Origin: Dipteris shenzhenensis
Taxonomy: Eukaryota; Polypodiophyta; Polypodiopsida; Gleicheniales
Reading direction: 5' to 3' (one strand)
DNA: 64,000 bases
Assembly (NCBI GenBank): GCA_047967505.1
Contig: CM106538.1
Under the pieces are notes generated by a model. It ran no database searches, was not told the origin of the DNA, and saw only the letters and a program-made list of their open reading frames with translations. Below are positions 9,172 to 18,935 of this stretch, one piece after another; positions within the stretch are counted from its first letter, which is position 1, and each line of letters opens with the position of its first letter. The position numbers were made by a program, and so were the translations under genes.

Positions 9172-9206
<35 letters not shown>
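8834..9206 (+). mobile_element. LINE B 3'-end fragment, copy b
   Basis: A second direct-orientation copy of the LINE B 3' end, lying directly behind copy a. It contains the hairpin AGGCC-cccaa-GGCCT (9141-9155), GACGTTAATACAT, then a long pure CT tract (about 9174-9204). No coding function remains. Confidence 0.72.
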
Positions 9207-9207
<1 letters not shown>

Positions 9208-9900
9208 GTCAGTGGAAGGAGCAGGCCCTAGATGACGAGAAGGCTATGGGGAGGCGTCGTTAAAGAAATGGGAGATGCTTTGAAGAAATGCATGTGCCAA
9301 AGGGTCAATCCACATTGGGGGATCTCAACATCCACATAAAGAAAGACTCGTGATATGCATTGAGAAAGTCAAGGCCCACGATGCAGCAGATCGAAGCATC
9401 AGATGCCTTGAAGGCTTACCAAATCCGCATGCATGATTAACAAGAATTAATAAAAACTTGTAAGGTAACTAACAAAGGGCAGAAATTGAGCACAAATTGG
9501 AAGAATAAGCTAAAAGAACTTTGTGCAACACATGCAACTCTCATGCAAAAGACAAGAGACCTCGCGCAAAACCAAGCACATGAGAAGAATGCAATAGAAC
9601 TACAATGCAAGCGTCAAATACATTCTTTCACACTGAAAATGAGATTCACAAAATGACAGACTAGATGTGTTGGATCCTATGATATATAATGTAATGGTTA
9701 GGTACTGGCAGAGTTTTTTTTCTCTTCCTATGATATATAATGACAGAATAGATGTGCTGGATCATATGATATATAATGTAATGGTGAGGTGTTGGAAGAG
9801 TCTTTTTCTTCCTAAAACAGTAAAAAAGAGAGACTCAACAAATGATGTCACTAGGAAAAGACCAAGAAACACAGTAAGAGATGGTGTTGTCTGACACCAA
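9207..9900. other. No recognised gene; ~75-bp tandem duplication inside
   Basis: I see no supported gene. Positions about 9656-9740 and 9741-9825 are diverged copies of one unit containing TATGATATATAATGTAATGG, giving a short open frame with no recognisable product. Confidence 0.4.
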
Positions 9901-10260
9901 AAAGGTCAAGAGAACCAATACTCAAGCCAAAAAAGTTCGATTAGAAAGCCCCCAAGCATGCATGATACTTCTCTGCTACATTTGAAGTAGCGCAACACAA
10001 TTTCAAAAGCAGGAGCATTTATGTGAGAGGTGCCATTCAGATCCTTTGTCCCATATACATATGGTAATTGAGTGTGTCTGTCCACTCTATATGAGTGTTG
10101 TACTTTCACTTATCACATCAATCAACTCAATGGAGCTTTTGGTCATGTAAGTGATTCATTTTGGTTCTTGCCTTTCCTTCCATTTCATTTCATTTCCAGT
10201 TCAAGGTATGCTTGCTTCCTTCTACCTCCCTTGTCTCCTTTCCTCCTTCCAGTTCCTTCA
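9901..10260 (+). repeat. Probable 5' LTR remnant of a Copia-type element
   Basis: The stretch ends in CA at 10260, two bases before a clear tRNA-iMet primer-binding site, so it should be the 3' part of an LTR. The LTR start is not certain and no matching second LTR was found in the window. Confidence 0.5.
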
Positions 10261-10262
10261 TG

Positions 10263-10278
10263 TGGTATCAGAGCCATG
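10263..10278 (+). other. Primer-binding site for initiator tRNA-Met
   Basis: TGGTATCAGAGCCATG is the standard complement of the plant initiator-methionine tRNA 3' end, used to prime minus-strand synthesis in many plant LTR elements. Confidence 0.85.
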
Positions 10279-10825
10279 TCCCCTTTCTAGCTTTCCCTTC
10301 CTTGGGCAAACCTTAGGAGTTAGGTAGCCCAGAAATGGAAGCTACCTTCTCCCAAAGGGCAGCCCTTCCCTCAAGCTCTAGCCTTATCATGGAGATCCAA
10401 ATGCCCGACTTGGAGGAGTTGCCCATCATCGACTTGCTGCTAGCTGAATTGGAGGAGCTGCTCATCGTCAACTTTCTACTACGCTTGCTCCCCGCTGCCC
10501 GTGCTGCCCGTGCGCCCCTTTTCCTGCTCGCTACCTCCTACCCGCTGCCTTCCTGCACTGCCTCCATCTGCCTCTCTTTCTGCCCGCTACCTCCTACTCA
10601 CTGCCTTCCTTCGCACCTGCCTGTTGCTGCTGCTGCTGCAAATTCGTCATCTTGCAGCCTCTTGTCCACCACGACTTAGGCTCAAATGTTCCAGCCATCT
10701 GTGAAGCTGTCCTGCACCTCGTGATCTGCTACAGCATTCGGAGCTATCCTGCTGCAGTTCGAGGCATATAATTGCTGGTGATTCATTTCAGTTTGTTGTC
10801 CATCTTCACGAAGTCATTTTCCATT

Positions 10826-11660
10826 ATGACTTCCTTATCTTCAAATTCGGTGCTCGTGGAGAAGTTCAAAGGGGAAGGATTCTCAAACTGGCAAACAAGA
10901 ATGCAACTGCTGCTTATGCGAGGAGGAGTTTGGGACGTGATTGAAGATGATGAGCTCAATGCTTCATCCTCCAATCTCAAGGTATGGAAGCAACATAATG
11001 CTAAAGCCATTGCTCTTATTGGTCTTTGCCTAGCAGATACACTGATCCACCACGTGGACTTCAAGACAACAGCCAAGAAAATATGGGATCGCCTCAAGAG
11101 TCTTTCTGGTAATAAGATCACTAACTCAAAAGGTTTTTTGAAACTCAATTTCTATAAATTGAAAATGGAAGATAGTGATACGCTAAGTGATCACTAGGCA
11201 AAAATGCAATCTCTTGTTCATCAACTCTCAAGTTTGAAATGTGCACCGGATGATGAGGACAAGATGGCTGTTCTTATGAAGAGTATGGAAGGGGTTTCCC
11301 GGTTTGAACAAACCCTTGAAGTACTAAGGCTTGCCACTACCACATTTGATAATATGGTAGCCCTACTTATTGAAGAAGATCGTCGCAATAAGGAATCCCT
11401 TGTAACCTATCTCATTGATTAGGCACTTGCCTCAACGAACAAATAGAAGACCAATAAAGATGTTATTTGCAGGTTTTGTGAACGGAAAGGTCACATTGAA
11501 GCAAATTGCTTCAAGAAAAAGGCAAAAGAGCAAGATGATCATCATGCCAACTTGGTCATAGAAGACCAAGTACTAGAAGAGGCACCTGTAGAGATCCAAA
11601 CGCTTACAGCTCAAGTCTCAGGCTCCTCCATTGAGGAGGAGGAGGATTTTTGGGTCTTTT
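10826..11660 (+). pseudogene. Copia-type gag, broken by three amber stops
   Basis: From ATG 10826 the frame encodes a Copia gag (UBN2-like): EKFKGEGFSNWQTRMQLLL, then a helical capsid-like region, then a zinc knuckle CRFCERKGHIEANC (TGC at 11468). Three in-frame TAG codons (11195, 11420, 11444) interrupt it; each lies where sense codons are expected and the frame continues after each. A proline/serine-rich leader with a small open frame (10335-10679) precedes it. No pol follows in this orientation; after ~11.7 kb the sequence has no coding signal. Most likely a dead, partial or non-autonomous element. Confidence 0.75.
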
Positions 11661-12084
11661 AGGCCCCCTTCTATCTGTGTTCCTATATCTCATGATTCCT
11701 TCAGCTTGCAGACTGTCTCTTAAATATTGGGATTGCGCTATTTTCTCTTGAATATTAGAGCTGACTTGGTGCCCATGCCCTTTGCTGTTCAGTAATGTTG
11801 GCTCTTTAATCTTGGTTAGTCTTCTGTTGCAGTGGGTGCTATAGACCTTAATAGGCCAATGTTCCTATTGAGTCAATAAAAGTCCTCTGCCTTGAGTAGT
11901 CCCTCTAAAATGATGTATGCTTTGTGGCTTTGGAGTCAATAAGGGTACTCTGACCTGGGTAGTCCCCCAAAAAATGATTGTATTAGGTGTTTACTCTTAT
12001 GGCTATGCAAGACTCCTGCCCACTTCAGAGTAAGGGGTGGTGACGAGTGAAGGTCCTCATTGCCGGTTGCAGTTGACTAAGAAA
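11661..12084. other. Non-coding, with a ~60-bp tandem duplication
   Basis: Positions about 11872-11931 and 11932-11991 are diverged direct copies (GAGTCAATAA...AGTAGTCCC...AAAATGAT). No gene is visible. Confidence 0.4.
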
Positions 12085-13521
12085 TCAATCTCTCTCTGAC
12101 ACAGTGATAATGAACCTCAATATGCTTTGTGCGGACATGGAAAACTGGATTCCATGCAACAGCCAAAGCACTCTGACTATCAGTGAGATGACGGTAGGAG
12201 TTGTCTGACATACATGAAGATCTGTAAGTAAATTTCGGAGCCAAACACACTCTACTGAAGCTGTAAAAGCTGCTCTGCACTCAGCCTCATGGCTGGAAGC
12301 AGTAACTGTAGTTTGCTTCTTGCTGAACCAAGAGATGCATGAAGTACCAAGCATGAAGCAGTTGCCACTATGTGACACACAGGTGTCGGAACAGCCACCC
12401 CGATCACTATCAGTGAATCCATGCATGACAAGTGAAGAATTGGTTTTGTAATGAAGGCCCAAATGCTGAGTGCCTTTGAGGTACCTGAAGACACGCTTCA
12501 CGGTCTGTCAATGGTGTATAGAGGGACTATGCATGTAGTATTTGCTCAACTGTGAGACAACATACTGAAGATCTGGCTTGGCATGGCATAAATATATCAA
12601 ACGGCCAACTCCTTGCTGAAAGAGAGTGATATCACATGCACCACTGTCATCATCAGATGAGAAATGAAAACTAGGCTCTAATGGTGTGGATACTAGCTTG
12701 CAATCCTCAAACTGAAAACACTGCAAAAGCTGTCCAATGTGCTTGGATTGTGACATCAAAATACCCCCCTCATTGCTAGCAAATTGAATGCCCAGATAAT
12801 AATGCAAAGGACCAAGATTTGACATAGCAAATGACTTCTTGAAGTCAAGCTTAATTGCTGCAATTTGCGTAATAAGCATGTCATCCTCATACAGTACTAA
12901 AATCAGCAAATCTGTCCCACTCTTGTGAATGTAAAGTGTAGCCTCTGTAGGGCTGTTCTGAAAGCCAAGACTTACTAAATAAGCATGTATCCTTGAATAC
13001 CAAGCCCGGGGTGCCTGTTTCAACCCATAAAGGGCTCCTTCAACCGGCATACCTTCCCTTCAAAACCTTCAACCTCAAAGCCAGGAAGTTGGGTAACATA
13101 GACTTCCTGAGGACTTCCTGTTGCAAGTGCCCATGAAGAAATGCTATCTTAATGTCAAGCTGATGTACCTCCCAATGAAAGTGGATTGCAAGGGCAATAA
13201 CACTCCTGATAGTGGTGATCTTGGAAGTGGAAGTAAAAGTTTCTTCAAAGTCAATGCCTTGTTGACATGCATAACCCTTTGCTGATAGTGGTGATCCTGG
13301 AAGTGGGTTGTCTACGGAACCATCAGCTTTCTGTTTGACCTTGTAAACCCACTTAGTTCCATTGGCATTCTCGCCAAGAGGCAAGTCACATAACTCCCAA
13401 GTGTCATTTTGATGGATTGAATCCAATTCAGCTTGCATGGTCTACAACCAACAATCATTTTGTTCTTTCGTTTTTTGAGAGGGAGGTGGGGGGGGAGGAC
13501 GGCATGTACGACACAGGACAC
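12077..13521 (-). pseudogene. Copia-type pol: reverse transcriptase and RNase H relic
   Basis: Three minus-strand frames make up one decayed Copia pol. 13438-13040 is the start of the RVT_2 reverse transcriptase (DTWELCDLP, TKWVYKVK, VHQLDIKIAFLHG). 13050-12508 continues with ALYGLKQAPRAWY and an active-site region LVLYEDDML, where Copia normally has YVDD. A TGA at 12508-12510 interrupts it. 12501-12085 is the RNase H part (FTDSDRGGC, SSHEAECRA); a frameshift near 12200 moves the end (RTKHIEVHYHCVRE) to another frame. Integrase and gag are missing. An odd patch at about 13284-13306 duplicates 13208-13230. Confidence 0.85.
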
Positions 13522-15713
13522 CTATGACCGAGCCCACTCTTCATAGCGGCCAAATCAATTGAAGGATGTCCACAAGATCAACACAATATCAGACTGCATC
13601 AAGACATCCATAGCTACATCCCATGGGGAAAAGAAGAGGGCTACGGCCATATCCCACACATGCTACAAAAAGACTCCCAATGGCACCCCATCCATGCAAA
13701 TGGGCAGCTTAGATCAATCATGACAAATCAAATAGAAGGCCAAGCTATCCAAGATATGCATAGCACAGCCCATGTCCTTGGCTTGTTCCATCCATCTCAG
13801 ATGTATTTTAGGCCTTTTGTTCCTTCCGCAATAGTTAATAAAGATTTCTTTCCTTTCCTTTTCTCTACTTCACTCCATCTTCTTGCAAGGTGCACAAAAT
13901 ACAATGTGAATTGCTGTCCAGCTGCCTTTGCAACTGTACTTTCACTATTTCCATTTGCACCTGCATGGAGCTCTTACCCTATGTTAATCATGAGTTGCTG
14001 ATGGATTGATCTCTTGGGGTGACATCATACCCACCTTTTGCTACAGTGCAGCCCTTCCCTAGTTGTAATTTTCTAGGGTAACTTCCTGCAGCTTCTACAG
14101 GAGTGCAATTTGTTTCCTGGACACCTATGTACATCTGTTTGATCATCCCCTACAGCGCACACATTTCCTATACCTAAACCACCTCCTGGAGTGAGTATTG
14201 GACTGTTTATAAGCACCCTTGGACCTTGTCTCTATTGAAGATGGGAATTGCTTATCTTCAGACTTGATATACAGCTGAAGGTAACCCTATTCTGGGGTTT
14301 CTACTGAGGTTAGCGCTTATCAGTGCTAATCTCTAGTTGTGATTCTCTCTTGTTTAAACCAAAAAACCACTACATTAAAAAAAATTCTCATATTCTTTAA
14401 TGTGCACAAATTACTAGGATTCTCTAAAGTTCCATATGTGGTCTAGTACTTATGAAACAGTTTTGTATGTCTCCCACAGTACTGAAGTAAAAATGGAGTG
14501 GATGATCACCATTCACACACAATCATATGCTTTGTGTACTTTTCATTCCCTAAACCCTATCCCTATGATTGCCATGTGGTATAACTGAATGCTGTGGATG
14601 CAATCTCATTCTTAGTTTGTTTACTTGTGTAAGTAAACACTCGGATTTGTACAATGGATATCACACACTCGGATTTGTTCAACTCTTGACAATATCTTGT
14701 ATGGATTAAAACGTTTCCTTTGAGGGAAACAGAACAGTAGTTTATCCAGATTCTAGGATATATATGACAAGTTTTTACTTCCATCTGGGATCATTGGGAT
14801 GTCTTGGTTCAACAAGGACCAATAGGCCATCCCACACTCTTCCACATCACACAGTTCTTGTGGACTCACAACTTCCATGCAGAATTCTTCATGAAGCTTG
14901 TCATTTTAGAGGTTGCAAGAGCACTTTTCTGTCTTCTTAGCATCCATTTACAGATCAAACTTTGAGGGACAGCAGGGAGGGGCTATTGGAGCAGATTGCA
15001 GTCTGCACATCTGGACCCTTCACATCTCATAAGTGATGAACTTTTCTAGACCATTTGATGCTCAGTTTGCAGTAGCAATCGTTGCAGAGGTTAAGGGATC
15101 AAAGCAAACCAATTGCTCCAGGTGGGTCAAAAACCCGACACTGGGTTAGCATTCTATGCCAACTCTCCCTCGGCATCCCAACAGTAGGGCTGGTCTATTT
15201 TGAAGCTTCCATTGAGGCCTCTACACCATTCTCTTGCATGGAATAGGGGCACCCTCTTTCACATAAACCATGGTATGAGGTGGCATGTAATGACGCCTTA
15301 TTGATTCTTTTCAGATATCACTCACAATAGACACCAACCTTTTTTGCCTCTTCCATGATTTGGTAATCTTTTGGACTCATAAACATGGTTCCGCATTAGG
15401 TATCTAAATAGGCCTGGGGATTTCTGATAAGCTGATCATATCTCTCAATCATTCTACTATTGCATCCACACAAGGAACAGCATGCTGGAGAAAAGGCTAC
15501 CTGTCAAGCTACAAAGACAGTACAACTATTTAAAGCGCTTGCATGTTCACATCAAGGACCGTTTTGAGAACTTTTTTAGTGCAACAGTCACACCAACACC
15601 AACAGTCTCGTCTCATCCATGACATTCTCATCCACCGTTTTATTCATACTGTATCTTATTTTTGGCAGAAACACTCTTACAATGCATCTTCATAGACTTT
15701 ACTTTCTTGGTAT
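13522..15713. other. No recognised gene; left flank of the young Gypsy element
   Basis: About 2.2 kb of moderately AT-rich sequence with no supported ORF. A 24-bp string at 13780-13803 recurs at 25464-25487. The region ending at 15713 is the other side of the Gypsy target site, so it should belong to the intron of the minus-strand gene at 24.7-28.2 kb, or to an element nested in that intron. I looked for further exons of that gene here and did not find any. Confidence 0.4.
15710..15713 (+). repeat. Target-site duplication, left copy (young Gypsy)
   Basis: GTAT here and at 24605-24608. The fifth base differs (G versus A), or the duplication is 4 bp. This fixes the LTR ends at 15714 and 24604. 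Confidence 0.7.
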
Positions 15714-16705
15714 TGTTATGGATAAAATTGTCTAAGAAAAAAAGGCATTAATATGTATGTGTGATTGTATATGTGGCAATAGTATAATTAAATATGGTGT
15801 GCATAGGGCCCAAGGTTGAGGTGGCAAGGCATGACCATGTGCCACCCTTCCATGTAAGAGGACCCATAAGGTGTGTTGTACATAATCCATAATAGTAATA
15901 TTATAAAATGCAAGGTGGTATGGCTCCTCCATGTGCCACCCCTCCACCTAGGATGCAATAATTGAGATAAGGCTCAAAGTCCAAGGGAGAAGCAATATAA
16001 AATGGGTGGAGATGGCTATTATATTGAGTTATTCCCTCCATATGGGTTAGGCCCATGTGGGGGAGGTATAGAAGGACAAAGAGAGCTAGTTAAATAATGG
16101 GGAAAGTAGGACGAGGTGGCAAGATTCCTTGTGCCAACCCTCCACTTGTCCTCCTAGAGGTTTGAACCTATTATAAAATTGGAAGAGACCTAGGGAGTAT
16201 CATAAACTTGAGATATGGGACTTGATTTATGCGGAAAAATTGAGGCAAAGGGTTGTCGCATACAATTGAGAGTGCGTACCCACCTAGCCCACATGGGAGA
16301 CTTTTCCACACACACCATGCATGTGGGAAGATACATTAATGTGGAGAGACCCCCTCTTTTGGCTATAAAAGGAAGGGGGAATTCCTTGATGGGACACGCT
16401 CATTCTTGTAAAGCCACCTAGCTAGTATTTTGATATTTCCCTCTCATCCCTCCTTTCCAATAAAGTATGGTTCACTTCCCTTGATGTCTACATCTCAACA
16501 TTCCTCTTCCTATCATGTACTTGCTTCTCTTCCCACTCTCCCTTTCCCCTTGTGTCATAGTCTCCCTTTTCCTTCCCTCCACTTCTAATTCATTATTCAC
16601 CCCTATGACATCCCTTCGCCCTCGTGATCTCCTTTTCTCTATGGCCTTTGAGCGTCGCCATACTTAGTCTCTAGCCTTTGGTCTCGGTTTCTTTTCCGGC
16701 TAAAA
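15714..16705 (+). repeat. 5' LTR of the young Gypsy element
   Basis: 992 bp starting TGTTATGG. TATAAAA at 16364-16370 and AATAAA at 16459-16464 mark the promoter and polyadenylation signal, about 90 bp apart, so R is short. The LTR ends in AAAA, not the usual CA. The 23613-24604 copy is offset by 7,899 bp with no difference noticed. Confidence 0.9.
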
Positions 16706-17343
16706 GTTTTGGTGTGGCTGCTGGGATACGAATCTCCACGGCGGTTGGCGAATCTTCTATTCGTACGGGTTACATCAACAAAACTATACCATCCGTGCTC
16801 TTTCTAAACTATACCATCCGTGCTCTTTCTAAGCTACTGCGCGTGCATTCGCTACGGACAGTTTTCTGCGCGACAGTTCTCTGGACTGCCGCGACTTCTG
16901 GTTGCAGACAGTTCTCTGGACTGCTCTGGTCGCGGACTGTTTCCCGAGCCCCTGCAAAAGAGTAACAGTAGATCCCGCGCCCCCCTATCTCTTCTCTTCT
17001 TCTTCTTCTCCTTCTCTTTCTCTTTCTCTTTCTCTTCTCCTTCTCCTCTCCTCTCCTCTCTTTTTATTAAAGAGTAGGATTGGAACCCAAGACCTCCCCC
17101 TTCACAAAAGAAAGTCTTATCATTGGGCCAGCAAGTTGGAAGTGGTAAAAATGTAATGATTTTTGTTCATATATTGAAATTGCGGGAGCTGTAACTCTCT
17201 AACCATAAGGAGTTTGCTCTTGTTGTAAAAAGCAAAAATATTTCATTTTATGTTCTCTATCCACTTCTCTTGCTAGATCGCCAATTCAGAACTTCTCCAA
17301 GCCCACTTCACGGACGCACGCCTCACGAGAAGGGTGGACATTT
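16706..17343 (+). other. Gypsy leader: PBS region, tandem repeat, CT tract
   Basis: A candidate primer-binding site starts at TGGTGTGGCTGCTGGGAT (about 16709), which resembles a decayed tRNA-Asp type; this is uncertain. A perfect 25-bp unit is tandemly repeated (16781-16805 and 16806-16830). The motif CAGTTCTCTGGACTGC also recurs. A long TTC/CTC tract covers about 17000-17065. Confidence 0.6.
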
Positions 17344-17978
17344 ATGTCACTTCTCGACGCGTTTAAGGAATTGGTGCCTGTTCCTCTGCACCTTACGGCT
17401 ACCAATGCACGAGATGTATTCCTTGATCTTCATGTCGACCTTCAACGGCTGATTGTCCAGTGCATTATTGATGGTGATGACGGGTGGAATGACACACCGT
17501 GGATGATTCAGGGTGACGAACTACTGATACGGTGGGAGGATTTTGACTTTACTTCTACTCATTGTGCGGTGATCGAACTACTTGCTGCTTCAGAGGTAAT
17601 CAAAACGGTTTCCTTCTTCGAAGGGTGGGATGTTCCCCAAGCTTGGGGGGAGATTTGGCGCATCTGCTTGTTGATTCCTGTGGAAAAGCTCGTCCTGAAT
17701 GGTTATTTCACAATCTCATTACAAAGGTTTCTAGGCCTTGGCTATGGTTGGTAATGTTTCGACCAAGGAATCCATTTGTACCTAATCAGCCTTTTGTGCC
17801 TCATTTCGAGCTTCAAATTGTAATTCTTTTTGGGCTTAAGATAAACTATCAACAAAGAATTGCAAGTTTATTTGGTGCTGAACGTTTGGCTCAAGTGTTG
17901 AATTCTCCCCACCCTCTCCTCCTACCTATCTTGGACTACCGAGAAACTTGGGATGTCCGAATTCTCGTCTTGGTGTGA
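17344..17978 (+). CDS. Unrecognised leader ORF pair (two overlapping frames)
   Basis: An ATG at 17344 opens a 136-codon frame ending at 17754. A second frame (-1 relative to it) is open from about 17562 to a TGA at 17976-17978, with no early ATG of its own, so it could only be reached by a -1 shift or by mutation. I recognise no domain. The first part is acidic (FLDLHVDLQRLIVQ, DDGWNDTPW); the second is hydrophobic and proline-rich (RPWLWLVMF, HPLLLPILDYRE). The TGA overlaps the next ATG as TGATG. It may be an ancestral single ORF with one frameshift, or a captured gene. Function unknown. Confidence 0.4.
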
Positions 17979-18442
17979 TGACATCTTGGATTCTTCAATT
18001 TGATGGAGCTTACAAACCTTCGACCAAGGCGGCTGGCGTGGGTGTGAAGCTCACTTCACCGAGTGGTGAAGAGTTTTGTTACAGCAAGTCTTCGCCCGCA
18101 AGTACTTGCAATCAAGCTGAGTACTCGGCGCTCATTTTTGGGCTACAAAAGGCACAAGAACATCATGCCAAGCAATTGGAGGTGCAAGGAGATTCTCAAC
18201 TAGTGTGTGAACAAGTTAGTGGAAGGTGGAAGGTGCGGAGCAAAGGCTTGGTTCCACGACATCAACAAGCCTTGGAACTTTGCAACCAATTTGAAGAGGT
18301 AAAAATTCAGCATATCCCTCGAGCTCGAAATCGTGTTGCTGATTTCTTGGCACGTGAAGCTTGTATTTCAATCACGCATGACGCGAGTGGAAGCACCACC
18401 CCAACCAAGCCGCAAGCCACGAAGGAGGGTGATCATTTGTAA
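17978..18442 (+). CDS. Separate plant/archaeal-type RNase H ORF upstream of gag
   Basis: A 154-aa intact ORF from the ATG in TGATG (17978) to TAA. It is a compact RNase H of the plant RVT_3 / archaeal-like type. The four catalytic acids are visible: D9 (LQFDGA), E48 (NQAEYSAL), D72 (QGDSQLV) and D122 (NRVADFLA), with the usual H112-IPRxxN segment before the last. It would cut the RNA strand of RNA/DNA hybrids during reverse transcription. The RNase H inside this element's own pol has lost its acids, so this ORF is the likely source of activity. It is followed by an overlapping zinc-knuckle ORF. Its place between 5' LTR and gag is unusual for plant dual-RNase H elements, where the extra domain is normally within pol. 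Confidence 0.85.
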   Translation: MTSWILQFDGAYKPSTKAAGVGVKLTSPSGEEFCYSKSSPASTCNQAEYSALIFGLQKAQEHHAKQLEVQGDSQLVCEQVSGRWKVRSKGLVPRHQQALELCNQFEEVKIQHIPRARNRVADFLAREACISITHDASGSTTPTKPQATKEGDHL

Positions 18443-18578
18443 GGAATGCAAAGGTTGTGGTCATCATGAAACTAAGTGTTGGGCCTACTTGATACGAGTT
18501 CACCGACTTCGGCAGACCATCAGGAGGGTTCTCAAGGATATTGCTCAAAAGAAGGATGCCAGACCGCACACCCCTTGA
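18378..18578 (+). CDS. Small zinc-knuckle (CCHC) ORF overlapping the RNase H
   Basis: A 66-aa ORF from ATG 18378, overlapping the RNase H ORF by 65 nt in another frame. It is rich in arginine and lysine (RKPRRR) and carries one CCHC knuckle, C21-x2-C24-x4-H29-x4-C34, around CKECKGCGHHETKC. It could be an RNA-binding partner of the RNase H, made separately or as a fusion by frameshifting in the overlap. It could also be a former C-terminal extension of the RNase H split by an indel. Confidence 0.6.
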   Translation: MTRVEAPPQPSRKPRRRVIICKECKGCGHHETKCWAYLIRVHRLRQTIRRVLKDIAQKKDARPHTP

Positions 18579-18720
18579 AGAAATAGAATGGCGACTACAA
18601 GAACTGGAAGAAGCTGAAGGTGATGTGCAAGCTCTCCAACTATTGACATTTGTCATGGCATTCTTGTTTGCCTTGATGAACAACCTCATGCGACGCCGCA
18701 CCTCTAACCCTCGCGTGTAA
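18556..18720 (+). CDS. 54-aa predicted single-pass membrane peptide
   Basis: ATG 18556 to TAA 18718-18720, overlapping the previous ORF by 23 nt. Residues 8-25 form an acidic, helix-prone segment (LEEIEWRLQELEEAEGD). Residues about 26-45 are hydrophobic (LLTFVMAFLFALM), followed by NNLMRRR, which would favour a cytosolic C-terminus by the positive-inside rule. I recognise no family. The stop overlaps a further ATG as TAATG (18718-18722). Confidence 0.4.
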   Translation: MPDRTPLEEIEWRLQELEEAEGDVQALQLLTFVMAFLFALMNNLMRRRTSNPRV

Positions 18721-18736
18721 TGATCAAAGTGATATC

Positions 18737-18907
18737 ATGAGGATTGGTCCTTTTAAGATTGTCTATGTGCTATTCTATGCTGAAGATTCTTCTCGTGTAA
18801 TATTTCACACTACACCAGTGACACCTTACCCTGCCTATGTGTGCTTTTTGGATGTATCTTCACCCGATTTTCAGTTCAAGCTTCCTCTTACTATTGTTCG
18901 TCCATAG
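18737..18907 (+). CDS. 56-aa leader ORF of unknown function
   Basis: ATG 18737 overlaps the TGA (18738-18740) of a 6-codon ORF as ATGA; that mini-ORF itself starts in the TAATG after the membrane peptide. The peptide is hydrophobic and aromatic (MRIGPFKIVYVLFYAED, FQFKLPLTIVRP) and ends 28 nt before the gag ATG. No domain is recognised. It is short and may be chance, but the repeated stop-start overlaps make it worth recording. Confidence 0.3.
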   Translation: MRIGPFKIVYVLFYAEDSSRVIFHTTPVTPYPAYVCFLDVSSPDFQFKLPLTIVRP

Positions 18908-18935
18908 ATAAGCCCCTCTTTCCCATCTTCCAAGC

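Noticed and set aside
10335-10704. Overlapping serine/proline/leucine-rich frames before Copia gag
   Set aside because: Low-complexity leader; no support for a protein beyond being open.
13780-13803. 24-bp string shared with 25464-25487 as a possible target duplication of the Gypsy element
   Set aside because: It lies about 1.9 kb from the left LTR and 0.9 kb from the right LTR, so it is not a target duplication; probably a shared repeat.
15732-16421. Short open frames inside the Gypsy LTRs
   Set aside because: They repeat exactly in the second LTR and have no domain; they are LTR regulatory sequence.
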